A stretch of DNA of 64,000 bases from Enterobacter_D sp963521185 (GTDB taxonomy: Bacteria > Pseudomonadota > Gammaproteobacteria > Enterobacterales > Enterobacteriaceae), in the NCBI GenBank assembly GCA_963521185.1, contig CAUQTV010000003.1, positions 1 to 64,000 on the forward strand. The letters are read 5' to 3'. Shown in pieces: positions 6,719 through 13,804 of the stretch. Below the pieces are notes generated by a model that was not told the DNA's origin, did no database searches, and saw nothing but the letters and a program-made list of their open reading frames with translations. Position 1 is the stretch's first letter. Each line of letters opens with the position of its first letter. The position numbers and the translations under genes were made by a program.

Positions 6719-7656
6719 GCAACATCGACAAACAGGCGCTGCGTGAAGCGGCGGAGACCGCAACTCCAGGCGAATGGTGTAGTGATGACCACCATGGCGT
6801 AATTGCTGATGCCGGTCTGAACGCCAATTACTACATAGCATCATGTTCAGGACCAGATAATCGAGCCAATAAGCGCTTCATCGCCGCAGCTAACCCCGCC
6901 ACCGTGCTGGCGCTGCTGGATGACCTGGAAGCCGCAGAGCAAACATCCGCAGCTCGACTTGAAGCCATAGATCGCACCCACAAGATGTTTCAGCGGGAAA
7001 GGGATCGGGCTGAGGCCGCAGAGAAGCGGATCTCTGGTCTGGAGTGTAGCGAGACGCATCTAATCGATGAACGTGATAACGCTGAAACAGCTTTGAACGA
7101 TGCATATAAAGCTGCTATGGGGCAAGCACCAGAATGGAGTAACTGGTTTGGCTTTGCTGACGCGATAGATGAAATTGAGTTGGCGTGCGGGCTTTGGCGC
7201 AACCAGACAGATGACGTTATTCAATTTCGCGCGCGCATCGCTGAACTGGAACATGAGCATTGCGGCACATCCTTAATGGCGCGAGAGGTAGAGCATGTCG
7301 CGACAACTGACAAACTCATGGCGCGAATTGCAGAACTGGATTTGCAATTGTCCCGCTACTCAATGTCGGCAGGTGAAGCCGATCAACGTAAATGTGAATC
7401 ACAAATAGTGCGTGAGGCGTTGGGTTTCGAAAAGAATGGTGACAACGTAGCGCCTATAGATTTACGTAAACGTATAGCCGAACTGGAGTCGCGGACGCTC
7501 ACCGTTAAGTTGCCCCGAAGTTTCAACAGAGAAATATTCGGTAATGGCATGTATGAAGTGCCAAACGGGAATTGGATGCACCGGAAGGACGTAACAGAAA
7601 CTCTGGAGTCTTCCTGCGCCGACGCTGGCATCAGCCTGAAGATTGAGGGGGAGTGA
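6715..7656 (+). CDS. Ead/Ea22-like phage protein
   Basis: A 313-residue protein of the Ead/Ea22 type. The N-terminal domain (ALREAAETATPGEW... ANKRFIAAANPATVLALLDDLEAAE) is characteristic. It is followed by long heptad-rich coiled coil (residues about 75-250, with RIAELE units at several positions) and a C-terminal globular segment ending VTETLESSCADAGISLKIEGE. Such proteins are common accessory genes in lambdoid early operons and have no firm function. It starts with a 4-nt overlap on the preceding gene. Confidence 0.8.
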   Translation: MSNIDKQALREAAETATPGEWCSDDHHGVIADAGLNANYYIASCSGPDNRANKRFIAAANPATVLALLDDLEAAEQTSAARLEAIDRTHKMFQRERDRAEAAEKRISGLECSETHLIDERDNAETALNDAYKAAMGQAPEWSNWFGFADAIDEIELACGLWRNQTDDVIQFRARIAELEHEHCGTSLMAREVEHVATTDKLMARIAELDLQLSRYSMSAGEADQRKCESQIVREALGFEKNGDNVAPIDLRKRIAELESRTLTVKLPRSFNREIFGNGMYEVPNGNWMHRKDVTETLESSCADAGISLKIEGE

Positions 7657-7658
7657 GT

Positions 7659-7847
7659 ATGAAAATGGGCGAACACATGGAGCCGGTTATCGAGCTTCTC
7701 GAAGATCTGAATGGAAACAATACCGACGCAAAGCTAAAACTTCTTGCCCTGGTAATTTCCGAATACATGATCAATGCGGATGTAACTGGCTTTGAGGTTT
7801 GCGCAGGGGCAATGAAAGTTTCTGTCGATCTTAGCGTGGGGGAGTGA
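7659..7847 (+). CDS. small phage protein, 62 aa
   Basis: The acidic 62-residue MKMGEHMEPVIELLEDLNGN... starts at ATG 7659 behind GAGGGGGAG. A GTG at 7653 is in frame but is too close to the Shine-Dalgarno. It is mainly alpha-helical by composition. Function is unknown. Confidence 0.55.
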   Translation: MKMGEHMEPVIELLEDLNGNNTDAKLKLLALVISEYMINADVTGFEVCAGAMKVSVDLSVGE

Positions 7848-7849
7848 TT

Positions 7850-8473
7850 ATGGAACTGAGCAAAGAAAGACTGGAAGGTATCTCGCGCGGAGAAAAATGT
7901 TATACGCACGATGATGTTACGACAATGGCCCGCGAACTGCTGGAGCGCCGGGAGTGGGATAAGCAGGAGCCTGTAGCGCAGCCAGTGCAGGCGGATGCTG
8001 ACGACAATTTCTACTCATGGTTTGGCAGGGAATGGCATGAGAACTATCAGCAGAATCAATACACCACATCAGCTAAGCAAATGCTTGGGGTTATGGCAGA
8101 ATCGGCGTGGAACGCCTGCCGCGCCGCCATGCTCAGCAATGAACCTGTAAGCAAGCGTGATGAGTTGCCATTTGATTATTGGCTTTCACAGCAAACTGGC
8201 GTAATCGAAGTTGATTGCGGGTGTGTCACTACAGAGACGTTTTACCACTGGCTGCGGGTTGCATACAATGCTGGCAACTCTCCGATGATTCCTGATTGTT
8301 CCTGTCACACCTGCCGACCCGTGACTATTGCAGATATGCGCTTCGTTGTGTGCCCTGAATGCGGTAACAAACGCTGCCCGCGCGCCAATGACCACAGGAA
8401 TGCTTGCAGTGGGAGCAATGAGCATGGGCAGGAAGGAAGCGGGAATACAAAGCAGCAGGAGCCAACCAAATGA
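7850..8473 (+). CDS. phage protein with C-terminal zinc-binding Cys cluster
   Basis: A 207-residue protein. The first 30 residues (LSKERLEGISRGEKCYTHDD) resemble the helical N-terminus common in Enterobacteriaceae phage early proteins. The middle (WFGREWHENYQQNQ to AESAWNACRAAML) also recurs in such proteins. Residues about 146-180 hold a zinc-ribbon-like cluster (CSCHTC ... CPECGNKRCP). ATG 7850 is preferred over GTG 7844. Function is unknown; nucleic-acid binding is a guess from the ribbon. Confidence 0.6.
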   Translation: MELSKERLEGISRGEKCYTHDDVTTMARELLERREWDKQEPVAQPVQADADDNFYSWFGREWHENYQQNQYTTSAKQMLGVMAESAWNACRAAMLSNEPVSKRDELPFDYWLSQQTGVIEVDCGCVTTETFYHWLRVAYNAGNSPMIPDCSCHTCRPVTIADMRFVVCPECGNKRCPRANDHRNACSGSNEHGQEGSGNTKQQEPTK

Positions 8474-8532
8474 CATCACTAATCTACGCCGCTGAAATAC
8501 AAGCCCCAGTAACGGAGCTTTTTGTTGCGTGA
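8470..8532 (+). CDS. possible 20-aa phage ORF
   Basis: ATG overlaps the preceding stop by 4 nt (ATGA) and the frame runs MTSLIYAAEIQAPVTELFVA. The overlap is the only evidence; it may be chance. Confidence 0.25.
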   Translation: MTSLIYAAEIQAPVTELFVA

Positions 8533-8632
8533 CGTTTTGATAATTTTCAGCATATAAGCGATAATACAGGTGCCGGAGTCTGAGCAACTCCGGTACTTGC
8601 TGCACTTCGATGGGGACATTGAAGTGCTAAAT

Positions 8633-8722
8633 ATGAAGACCAAAGCATTAACCTCTTCACAGATGCAGAAATGCACCTGCGATTTCCTGCATTCTGCGTT
8701 ACCTCTCGGGGGTGGCGTATGA
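8633..8722 (+). CDS. possible 29-aa leader upstream of ninB-like gene
   Basis: The frame MKTKALTSSQMQKCTCDFLH... ends with a 4-nt ATGA overlap on the NinB/YbcN start, suggesting coupling. No good Shine-Dalgarno is visible and there is no recognised homologue. Confidence 0.3.
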   Translation: MKTKALTSSQMQKCTCDFLHSALPLGGGV

Positions 8723-9174
8723 ACTTCCCGAAGGATGGCATCCGCCTCCACATCACTAACTTTCACGCGATAGGGCAGCAGCTTAAACCGATGCTTGAGT
8801 CCGGCGACTGCTATCGTCTGCTGATTAAGCCATGGCGTGAGACTCGCAGCCTGTCGCAAAATGCTATGGCGCATTTGTGGTTTGGCGTTATCAGCGAATA
8901 CCTCATCAAGCGCGGAAAGTCGTTCGCCACTCCTGAGTGGGTGAAGGACGCGCTGAAGCACACCTACCTCGGCTACGAAGCCACGGATCGCATTGACGTT
9001 GTTACCGGTGAGGCAACTTCCGTTCAGTCACTTCGTCACACCTCAAAACTGGAAACCGGCGAAATGCACATCTTCCTGTGCAAAGTGGAAGCGTGGGCGA
9101 TGAATATCGGGTGTCACCTGCCGATTCCCGAGAGCAGTGAATATCAGCAGCTGCGCGATAAGCAGGAGGAATGA
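8719..9174 (+). CDS. NinB/YbcN-family recombination protein
   Basis: A 151-residue protein starting MNFPKDGIRLHITNFHAIGQ, with the family core KPWRETRSLSQNAMAHLWFG and the C-terminal EAWAMNIGCHLPIPESSEYQ. This is the NinB/YbcN type: a single-strand DNA-binding protein of the nin region (lambda NinB/Orf) that substitutes for RecFOR in phage recombination. The start at 8719 is chosen because the frame before it (from 8671) lacks a Shine-Dalgarno. It leads the ninB-ninE-ybcO-rusA recombination block. Confidence 0.85.
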   Translation: MNFPKDGIRLHITNFHAIGQQLKPMLESGDCYRLLIKPWRETRSLSQNAMAHLWFGVISEYLIKRGKSFATPEWVKDALKHTYLGYEATDRIDVVTGEATSVQSLRHTSKLETGEMHIFLCKVEAWAMNIGCHLPIPESSEYQQLRDKQEE

Positions 9175-9344
9175 TGCATAGTCCTCTCGCGCATGTTATC
9201 GACAATCACATATTCAACGTACCGGCACGCCGTAAGCGCAAGCCGATCGTCAATCCATCCGACATCAAAACATTCCAATACACGGCTCACCTGGCTGATG
9301 TCATGTGGCTGCGTCGTGCTGCACGGAGAAAAGCAAATGGCTGA
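9171..9344 (+). CDS. NinE-family protein
   Basis: A 57-residue basic protein (PARRKRKPIVNPSDIKTFQY, then AHLADVMWLRRAARRK) matches lambda NinE, which has the same basic run followed by SDVKTFNYTAHL and WLR. A GGAGGA Shine-Dalgarno immediately precedes it, and the ATG overlaps the NinB stop. NinE has no assigned biochemical function. Confidence 0.8.
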   Translation: MMHSPLAHVIDNHIFNVPARRKRKPIVNPSDIKTFQYTAHLADVMWLRRAARRKANG

Positions 9345-9627
9345 TTTACGTAAAGCGGCGCGGGGCCGTGAATGTCAGGTCCGTATTCCTGGGGTATGCA
9401 ACGGCAATGCCGAAACCTCAGTGCTTGCCCATATCCGGCTGGCGGGATTATGCGGTACCGGCATCAAGCCACCTGACCTGATCGCCACCATCGCATGCAA
9501 CTGCTGCCACGACGAAATAGACCGCCGCACCCATTTGGTCGATGCGGAATATGCAAAAGAGTGCGCGCTGGAAGGCATGGCACGCACACAGGTTATCTGG
9601 CTGAAAGAGGGACTGGTTAAGGCATGA
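9337..9627 (+). CDS. ybcO: YbcO-like nuclease-domain protein (DUF1364)
   Basis: A 96-residue protein, the length of E. coli DLP12 YbcO, with ARGRECQVRIPGVCNGNAET and the conserved LAHIR...CNCCHDEIDRR. The Cys/His set (CxxxxxxxC, H, CxxCH) suggests a zinc-bound HNH-like fold; YbcO has been described as a putative nuclease. It is encoded directly upstream of RusA with a 4-nt overlap, as in DLP12, so a role in processing recombination intermediates is likely. Confidence 0.85.
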   Translation: MADLRKAARGRECQVRIPGVCNGNAETSVLAHIRLAGLCGTGIKPPDLIATIACNCCHDEIDRRTHLVDAEYAKECALEGMARTQVIWLKEGLVKA

Positions 9628-9986
9628 ATACTTACAACATCACGCTGCCGTGGCCGCCGAGCAACAACCGCTATTACCGGCACAACCGCGGTCGGACGCA
9701 CATCAGCACAGAAGGGCAGGCATACCTCGACCGCGTAGCCCAAATCATCAAAGACGAGATGCTGGATATCGGCATCACCGCGCCGGTAAAGATCCGCATC
9801 GAGTGCCATATGCCTGACCGCCGCCGTCGCGACCTGGACAACCTACAGAAGGCCGCATTCGACGCGCTGAGCAAAGCCAGCTTCTGGCAGGACGACCAGC
9901 AGGTAGACGATTACCGGGTGAAACGGATGCCGATTTTTAAGGGCGGCAAGCTGGAATTGACAATTACTGAGTTGGAGGCTCTATGA
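9624..9986 (+). CDS. rusA: RusA Holliday junction resolvase
   Basis: A 120-residue RusA, the exact family length. The acidic active site is intact: Asp70 and Asp72 (RRRRDLDN), Asp91 and Lys76 all match the catalytic residues of E. coli RusA. It starts NTYNITLPWPPSNNRYYRH. It is a homodimeric, Mg2+-dependent endonuclease that resolves Holliday junctions in phage recombination. It overlaps ybcO upstream and the HNH gene downstream by 4 nt each. Confidence 0.96.
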   Translation: MNTYNITLPWPPSNNRYYRHNRGRTHISTEGQAYLDRVAQIIKDEMLDIGITAPVKIRIECHMPDRRRRDLDNLQKAAFDALSKASFWQDDQQVDDYRVKRMPIFKGGKLELTITELEAL

Positions 9987-10783
9987 AATGCAAGGTGGCA
10001 GGGTGCGAGAGAGAGGCAACATATGTGCAGCAGTGCGTATGCCAAAAGCACTATTTCAGGATGATGAGGTATGGAACCTACGAGCTTACTAAATCAGGAA
10101 AAAGAAAAGAGCGCTCGCAAAACGATAGGGGCTATCAAATGCTTCATCGGCCCGATCATCCCCTGGCAATGGCTAATGGTTCTGTTTATGAGCATAGGGC
10201 GGTTATTTACGCAAAATATGGCGACAACCTCCCTGACTGTGAGCTTTGCGGGAAAAAGCTTAATTGGCGCATAGCTCACATTGATCACATTGATGAGGTC
10301 GTAACAAACAATAGCGAGTCCAACCTGAGGCCGCTTTGCGGCGCATGCAATACAAATAGGAGTAAAAAGCCTGCTTACAACAGAAAGGACGCTGTTGCAG
10401 TTACTTATCTTGGTGAGACTAAGACAGCGAATGAATGGGCTCAAGATCCAAGGGTAAAAGCAAGCAATACCACGATTGTGCGTAGGAAGAAGCTCGGCAT
10501 GACAGATTTTGAGTGCTTATTTGCACCAAAGATAACTCATAACGGCAACGTCCCCATTAAGCCGCCAACCCCGCCAAAGTATACCCGCAAAAATAGTATC
10601 GCTATCGAATGGGCAGGGGAAAAGAAAACCCCATCCGAATGGGCGTGTGACCCAAGAATCACCCTAAGTGATGGAACGATCAGAAGCAGAGCAAAGGCTG
10701 GGATGTCTGCGTTTGACTGCTTGTTCAAGCCTGCATCCAGGAGTGGCAAAAAATCCCACAAACAGCAGGAGATCGCAGCATGA
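9983..10783 (+). CDS. HNH endonuclease with duplicated DNA-binding modules
   Basis: A 266-residue protein. An N-terminal zinc-binding segment (CKVAGCEREATYVQQCVCQKH) precedes an HNH core (CELCGKKL, HIDHIDEV, LRPLCGACN at about residues 86-125). Two copies of a C-terminal module follow: VTYLGETKTANEWAQDPRV ... LGMTDFECLF and IEWAGEKKTPSEWACDPRI ... AGMSAFDCLF. The repeats look like NUMOD-type DNA-recognition units of homing endonucleases. Base composition is lower in G+C than rusA next to it, which fits a mobile gene. It nevertheless overlaps both neighbours by 4 nt, so it is integrated into the operon. Confidence 0.85.
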   Translation: MKCKVAGCEREATYVQQCVCQKHYFRMMRYGTYELTKSGKRKERSQNDRGYQMLHRPDHPLAMANGSVYEHRAVIYAKYGDNLPDCELCGKKLNWRIAHIDHIDEVVTNNSESNLRPLCGACNTNRSKKPAYNRKDAVAVTYLGETKTANEWAQDPRVKASNTTIVRRKKLGMTDFECLFAPKITHNGNVPIKPPTPPKYTRKNSIAIEWAGEKKTPSEWACDPRITLSDGTIRSRAKAGMSAFDCLFKPASRSGKKSHKQQEIAA

Positions 10784-11007
10784 ATAAAATCCATTACCCA
10801 TGTGAAACGGCAGCGATCTTCCAGGACGTGCTGTTCGTCATGCGAGTTAACCACTACTCAGAGCTTCTGTGTGCAGCTGACAGAGCCGCCGAGTTCTATC
10901 TCAGCCAATTCCCTTACGCGACGCTCGAAAACATCCGTGACGGAATCCTGTATAGCTTTGGCGGCCTGTATCTGAATGACTTCGATCTTATCAGGGAGGC
11001 CGCATGA
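10780..11007 (+). CDS. small phage protein, 75 aa
   Basis: The 75-residue MNKIHYPCETAAIFQDVLFV... overlaps the HNH stop by 4 nt and the next start by 4 nt. It is mostly alpha-helical. Function is unknown. It lies between the nin-type block and the Q-type antiterminator. Confidence 0.6.
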   Translation: MNKIHYPCETAAIFQDVLFVMRVNHYSELLCAADRAAEFYLSQFPYATLENIRDGILYSFGGLYLNDFDLIREAA

Positions 11008-11162
11008 CCAGGCAGCAGATAGAGCAGTACGAGCTTGAAAGCATCCTCCGCGCCGGATTCATCTTCCCTCGTCGCGGTGGAGACGGCACCGCACAGCAGA
11101 TTATACGCAACAGTGAGCGCCGAAAGGCAAAGGTTAAACAGAAGCAGGAGATGCCAGCATGA
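11004..11162 (+). CDS. small basic phage protein, 52 aa
   Basis: A 52-residue protein (MTRQQIEQYELESILRAGFI... KVKQKQEMPA) with 4-nt overlaps at both ends. It is strongly basic in the second half, suggesting nucleic-acid contact. No recognised family. Confidence 0.5.
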   Translation: MTRQQIEQYELESILRAGFIFPRRGGDGTAQQIIRNSERRKAKVKQKQEMPA

Positions 11163-11659
11163 AACTTGAGCTAACCACTGAGCAGTACCGTTGGATTGAT
11201 GGCTGGCTCCAGTTATGGGGGGCATGGGTGCAGACAGGTCGCATCGACAAATCGATGATCAACATGATTGCTAAATTCATGGCTACTGTTGAGCCTCAGC
11301 AAACCAGCCGTCCGGTATGCGGAGATGATGACGGCATGCTGATGAGCCAGGTGATAGGCACGCACCTGAGAGCTATTGACGAAAACGCCTACAAAATGTT
11401 GCTGGCTTATTACGTGTACCAGTCGAGTGAAATACGCATTGCCACATGGCAGCACGCAGTTGCTTGTCCGCGCCTGATGAAGACACGCGGCGGGAATCAG
11501 TACAAAAGACCGAGCATCTCGACAGTGCGTCGTGAGGTTAAAGACACGCTAAATGCCGCGCTGTTTTGCCTGTATCAACCTATGCAAAATGCGTTCATCA
11601 TTCGCGATAATGTGAAGAAAGTTGCAAAAAATGTTCATAACGCGCTTGCTTTTCAATGA
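11159..11659 (+). CDS. late-gene antiterminator Q-like (DUF1133 type)
   Basis: A 166-residue protein starting MKLELTTEQYRWIDGWLQLW with the motif AKFMATVEP...CGDDDGM. It continues with HLRAIDENAYKMLLAYYVYQ and a basic region (RPSISTVRREVKDTLNAALF). This is the DUF1133/Q-like family at the end of lambdoid early operons. It would load on RNA polymerase at the late promoter and allow read-through of the terminator at 11,723 into lysis and head genes. Position is strong evidence; the biochemical role is inferred. Confidence 0.7.
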   Translation: MKLELTTEQYRWIDGWLQLWGAWVQTGRIDKSMINMIAKFMATVEPQQTSRPVCGDDDGMLMSQVIGTHLRAIDENAYKMLLAYYVYQSSEIRIATWQHAVACPRLMKTRGGNQYKRPSISTVRREVKDTLNAALFCLYQPMQNAFIIRDNVKKVAKNVHNALAFQ

Positions 11660-11722
11660 ACAAATGAGCATTATTATTGGTATATGTTGCCGTTATTGTG
11701 TGTGACATGAGATGTTGGATAG

Positions 11723-11753
11723 AAAGCCCGAGGTTAACGCCTTGGGCTTTTTG
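11723..11753 (+). terminator. terminator downstream of Q-like gene
   Basis: AAAGCCCGAGG / ttaacg / CCTTGGGCTTTTTG is a strong hairpin with a T-run 64 bp after the Q-like stop. It could end the early transcript and act as the tR'-type target of Q. It also lies at the 3' end of the opposing minus-strand cassette. Confidence 0.75.
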
Positions 11754-11765
11754 CTTTATGGTGCG

Positions 11766-12239
11766 CTAGTCAGTGGTGTTTTTTGGGTCATTGATATGGT
11801 CATTAAGCGCATTCATCAGATCTGCATCGGTGACGCCATCCGGCAGGTCTGCATTGTCTCCGCGAATTGAGACAATAAAGCCATTGTCATATCGTCCGTA
11901 TAGTTTTCCATCGATATCAAACCATTTCGTATCGCCAGTCAGGTCAGGACGGTCAACATAAAAATAACGGTTCAGGCAAATAATACGCTGATAGTCTTTT
12001 TGGTAGTTGAGGATCCGCGCGAATCCTTGCGCCTTACTATGAATATGCTCTGCGCGGTCGTGAAGATGAGACAGCATGCCGCGAATGAAACTGTCCGGGA
12101 TGGGGCGCTCTCCGGCTGCCCACTGCCTGATTGATCTGTCGTTGATTCCAAAAAGCGCCGAGAGTTCTGATTTCCAGTGTGAGCCATAGGCTATCTCACC
12201 CATTTCAACCAGAAGTTCAATTTTGTCTTCGTTCAGCAT
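11766..12239 (-). CDS. HTH regulator of a reversed prophage cassette
   Basis: A 157-residue protein. Residues about 20-50 (SHWKSELSALFGINDRSIRQ WAAGERPIPD) are a Cro/CI-type helix-turn-helix. The C-terminal part (KWFDIDGKLYGRYDNGFIVSIRGD) is an unassigned beta-rich domain. It starts 1 nt after the stop of the gene at 12,240-12,620, so the two are co-transcribed leftward against the surrounding early/late operons. It is the obvious candidate to bind the palindrome over their promoter and autoregulate. It could be an antitoxin, though here it is the second gene. Confidence 0.65.
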   Translation of the reverse strand: MLNEDKIELLVEMGEIAYGSHWKSELSALFGINDRSIRQWAAGERPIPDSFIRGMLSHLHDRAEHIHSKAQGFARILNYQKDYQRIICLNRYFYVDRPDLTGDTKWFDIDGKLYGRYDNGFIVSIRGDNADLPDGVTDADLMNALNDHINDPKNTTD

Positions 12240-12620
12240 TTAATTTTTCTCCATCATTGCTGGGTATACGTAACAAATGGCCTTGCCCAGAAAATGCTCT
12301 GGAGCCTGAAAGAAAACGCCATCAACAAATTTATTCTCGATGCTGTCACATTCCCATGAACGACCGTGATTAGCGCTGTCTCCTTGTACGGTTTCAAGTA
12401 ATGCCACGTATTTGCGTTTGCGACTTATCGCCTCTGCGACATAAGCGTCGTATTTTTCAGAACGTTCGAAAGCGTAGGTTGCGAGGCTCCATTGATATCT
12501 TAATGAAATAGCGAGGCACTGGCGCAGCGTCCTCGTGTTAGATGGTTTGGCGAATTTCTTTTTAGCGCTGGCCCACGCCGCTGACATGATTGATTTTTTA
12601 TCGAAGATATAACTTTTCAT
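12240..12620 (-). CDS. unrecognised protein, first gene of reversed cassette
   Basis: A 126-residue basic protein (MKSYIFDKKSIMSAAWASAK..., then LRQCLAISLRYQWSLATYAF). Its N-terminal half is a run of amphipathic helices; the C-terminal half has two Cys. No signal peptide or membrane segment is seen and I do not recognise the family. It is expressed from its own operator-controlled promoter and directly abuts the HTH gene. That pattern fits a moron, a toxin-antitoxin pair or an exclusion system. A+T content is higher than in the neighbouring phage genes. Confidence 0.6.
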   Translation of the reverse strand: MKSYIFDKKSIMSAAWASAKKKFAKPSNTRTLRQCLAISLRYQWSLATYAFERSEKYDAYVAEAISRKRKYVALLETVQGDSANHGRSWECDSIENKFVDGVFFQAPEHFLGKAICYVYPAMMEKN

Positions 12621-12671
12621 TTTGAAGCCCTTTGGCTGTTGAGAGTTGGCTATCCCCCTCTCCTTGAAATA

Positions 12672-12700
12672 AATATACTATGTACCGATAATCGGTACAA
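12672..12700 (-). promoter_or_regulatory. promoter with perfect 19-bp palindromic operator
   Basis: The leftward promoter has -35 TTGTAC (12,700-12,695), a 17-bp spacer and -10 TATATT (12,677-12,672). The 19-bp palindrome TGTACCGATAATCGGTACA (12,681-12,699, central A) covers the -35 and spacer. A repressor bound there would block the promoter, so this is probably the operator of the HTH protein encoded downstream. Confidence 0.8.
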
Positions 12701-12804
12701 GTGATTTCGGTCACAAATCTTCAATCCGGTGAGGACTTTTATGGCTGAGCATGCGCGCACATGCAGATGCTATACCGCAGAGAGTCCTCTCCAGATTGAG
12801 ATTA

Positions 12805-12879
12805 GCCGGTCTAGTTCAGTGGCAGAACAGCGCACCTGTAATGCGCGTGTCAGGGGTTCGATTCCTCTGCCCGGCACCA
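12805..12879 (+). tRNA. phage tRNA-Thr(UGU)-like gene
   Basis: A 75-nt cloverleaf with encoded CCA. The D-stem is GTTC/GAAC, the anticodon stem GCGCA/TGCGC is perfect, the anticodon loop is CCTGTAA (anticodon TGT), and the T-arm is AGGGG-TTCGATT-CCTCT. Two oddities are present: position 33 is C instead of the near-universal U, and the acceptor stem has a U6-C67 mismatch (GCCGGTC/GCCCGGC). It may be a functional phage tRNA that supplements threonine decoding, or a decaying copy. It sits just upstream of the lysis genes, where other lambdoid phages also carry tRNAs. Confidence 0.7.
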
Positions 12880-12933
12880 AACCCCAGCAGGGTACCTTCG
12901 GACACAGAGCCGACATTGCACGACCCTCATCTT

Positions 12934-12956
12934 GCCAGCCTAGTGCTGGCTTTTTT
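12934..12956 (+). terminator. terminator after the tRNA-like gene
   Basis: GCCAGC / ctagt / GCTGGC followed by TTTTTT, 55 bp after the tRNA CCA end and ahead of the holin gene. Confidence 0.8.
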
Positions 12957-13059
12957 ATTCGCGCCCATCCAGACAGCTAATCACTTATCCCTTACCGCAC
13001 TGGATGAGGCGCATTCCTATGACTCGCACAGCTCCCACAAAAATTGTGAGGAGAGAGAT

Positions 13060-13299
13060 ATGCACAATATGAGCAAATTAGCTTCTGGCGCTGCCTATGG
13101 CGCATCAGCCGGTTCGGTTGCTAATGGTTTACTGAACCGGCTAAGCCCTGATGAGTGGAGTGCCGTTGGCGTCATTGCCGGTATTATGGTGGCGCTGCTG
13201 ACTTTGTTCATCAACCTGTACTTCAAACGCAAGGTATCGAACGCTCAGATCCGCGCACTCGAAAAGTACGGTCCCGCAGTAAAGGTAGGAGACGAATGA
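13060..13299 (+). CDS. class II phage holin
   Basis: A 79-residue protein with two hydrophobic segments: a small-residue-rich first helix (ASGAAYGASAGSVANGLL, about residues 7-24) and a strongly hydrophobic second (WSAVGVIAGIMVALLTLFIN, about 33-53). A basic tail NLYFKRK follows. SPDEWSAVGV followed by NLYFK is typical of class II holins paired with SAR endolysins. ATG 13,060 has a GAGGAGAGAG Shine-Dalgarno; ATG 13,069 could give a dual-start pair of proteins. The endolysin gene follows after 1 nt. Confidence 0.85.
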   Translation: MHNMSKLASGAAYGASAGSVANGLLNRLSPDEWSAVGVIAGIMVALLTLFINLYFKRKVSNAQIRALEKYGPAVKVGDE

Positions 13300-13300
13300 C

Positions 13301-13804
13301 ATGGCAATACCGGGCAGCCTGCGAAACAAACTGATTGCAGCCGCTGGCGGCGGTGCGATGTTAATCGCCTCTGTGTTCCTTGGTGGACAGGATGGTGTAG
13401 AGGGTAGGAAGTATCAGGCCTATAAAGATGTCGCCGGAGTGTGGACCGTTTGTGATGGTCATACCGGCACCGACATCATCAGGAAGAAAACCTACACCGA
13501 TGAGGAATGCGATCGCTTACTGTGGAAGGACCTCCAGCCAGCGAAAAAGACGGTTGATGGTCTGGTTAAAGTCCCGCTCAACGAATACCAGCGGGCGGCG
13601 CTATACAGCTTTGTGTTCAATGTTGGCTCAGATGCATTTTCCAAATCTACCCTGCTCCGCAAGTTGAACAAAGGTGATCAGGCTGGCGCGTGTGAAGAAA
13701 TGCGGCGGTGGGTTTATGCGGGCGGCATGAAATGGAAGGGGTTGCAGAACCGACGAGAGATGGAGCGCAGCATGTGCCTAGCGGACAGCAAAAATGACCT
13801 TTAA
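13301..13804 (+). CDS. SAR endolysin (GH24 lysozyme)
   Basis: A 167-residue T4/P21-type lysozyme that cleaves peptidoglycan. The catalytic triad Glu34 - 8 aa - Asp43 - 5 aa - Thr49 is intact (VEGRKYQAYKDVAGVWT). The N-terminus (LIAAAGGGAMLIASVFLGG, residues 11-29) is a weakly hydrophobic Gly/Ala-rich segment without a cleavage site. This is a signal-arrest-release anchor, so it is held inactive in the membrane until the holin depolarises it. The 3' end overlaps Rz by 11 nt. Confidence 0.95.
   Translation: MAIPGSLRNKLIAAAGGGAMLIASVFLGGQDGVEGRKYQAYKDVAGVWTVCDGHTGTDIIRKKTYTDEECDRLLWKDLQPAKKTVDGLVKVPLNEYQRAALYSFVFNVGSDAFSKSTLLRKLNKGDQAGACEEMRRWVYAGGMKWKGLQNRREMERSMCLADSKNDL

Noticed and set aside
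12729..12980. An 83-codon plus-strand frame with a good-looking start
   Set aside because: It is a translation through the tRNA-Thr-like gene (the SSVAEQRTCNARVRGSIPLP stretch is a typical tRNA artefact).
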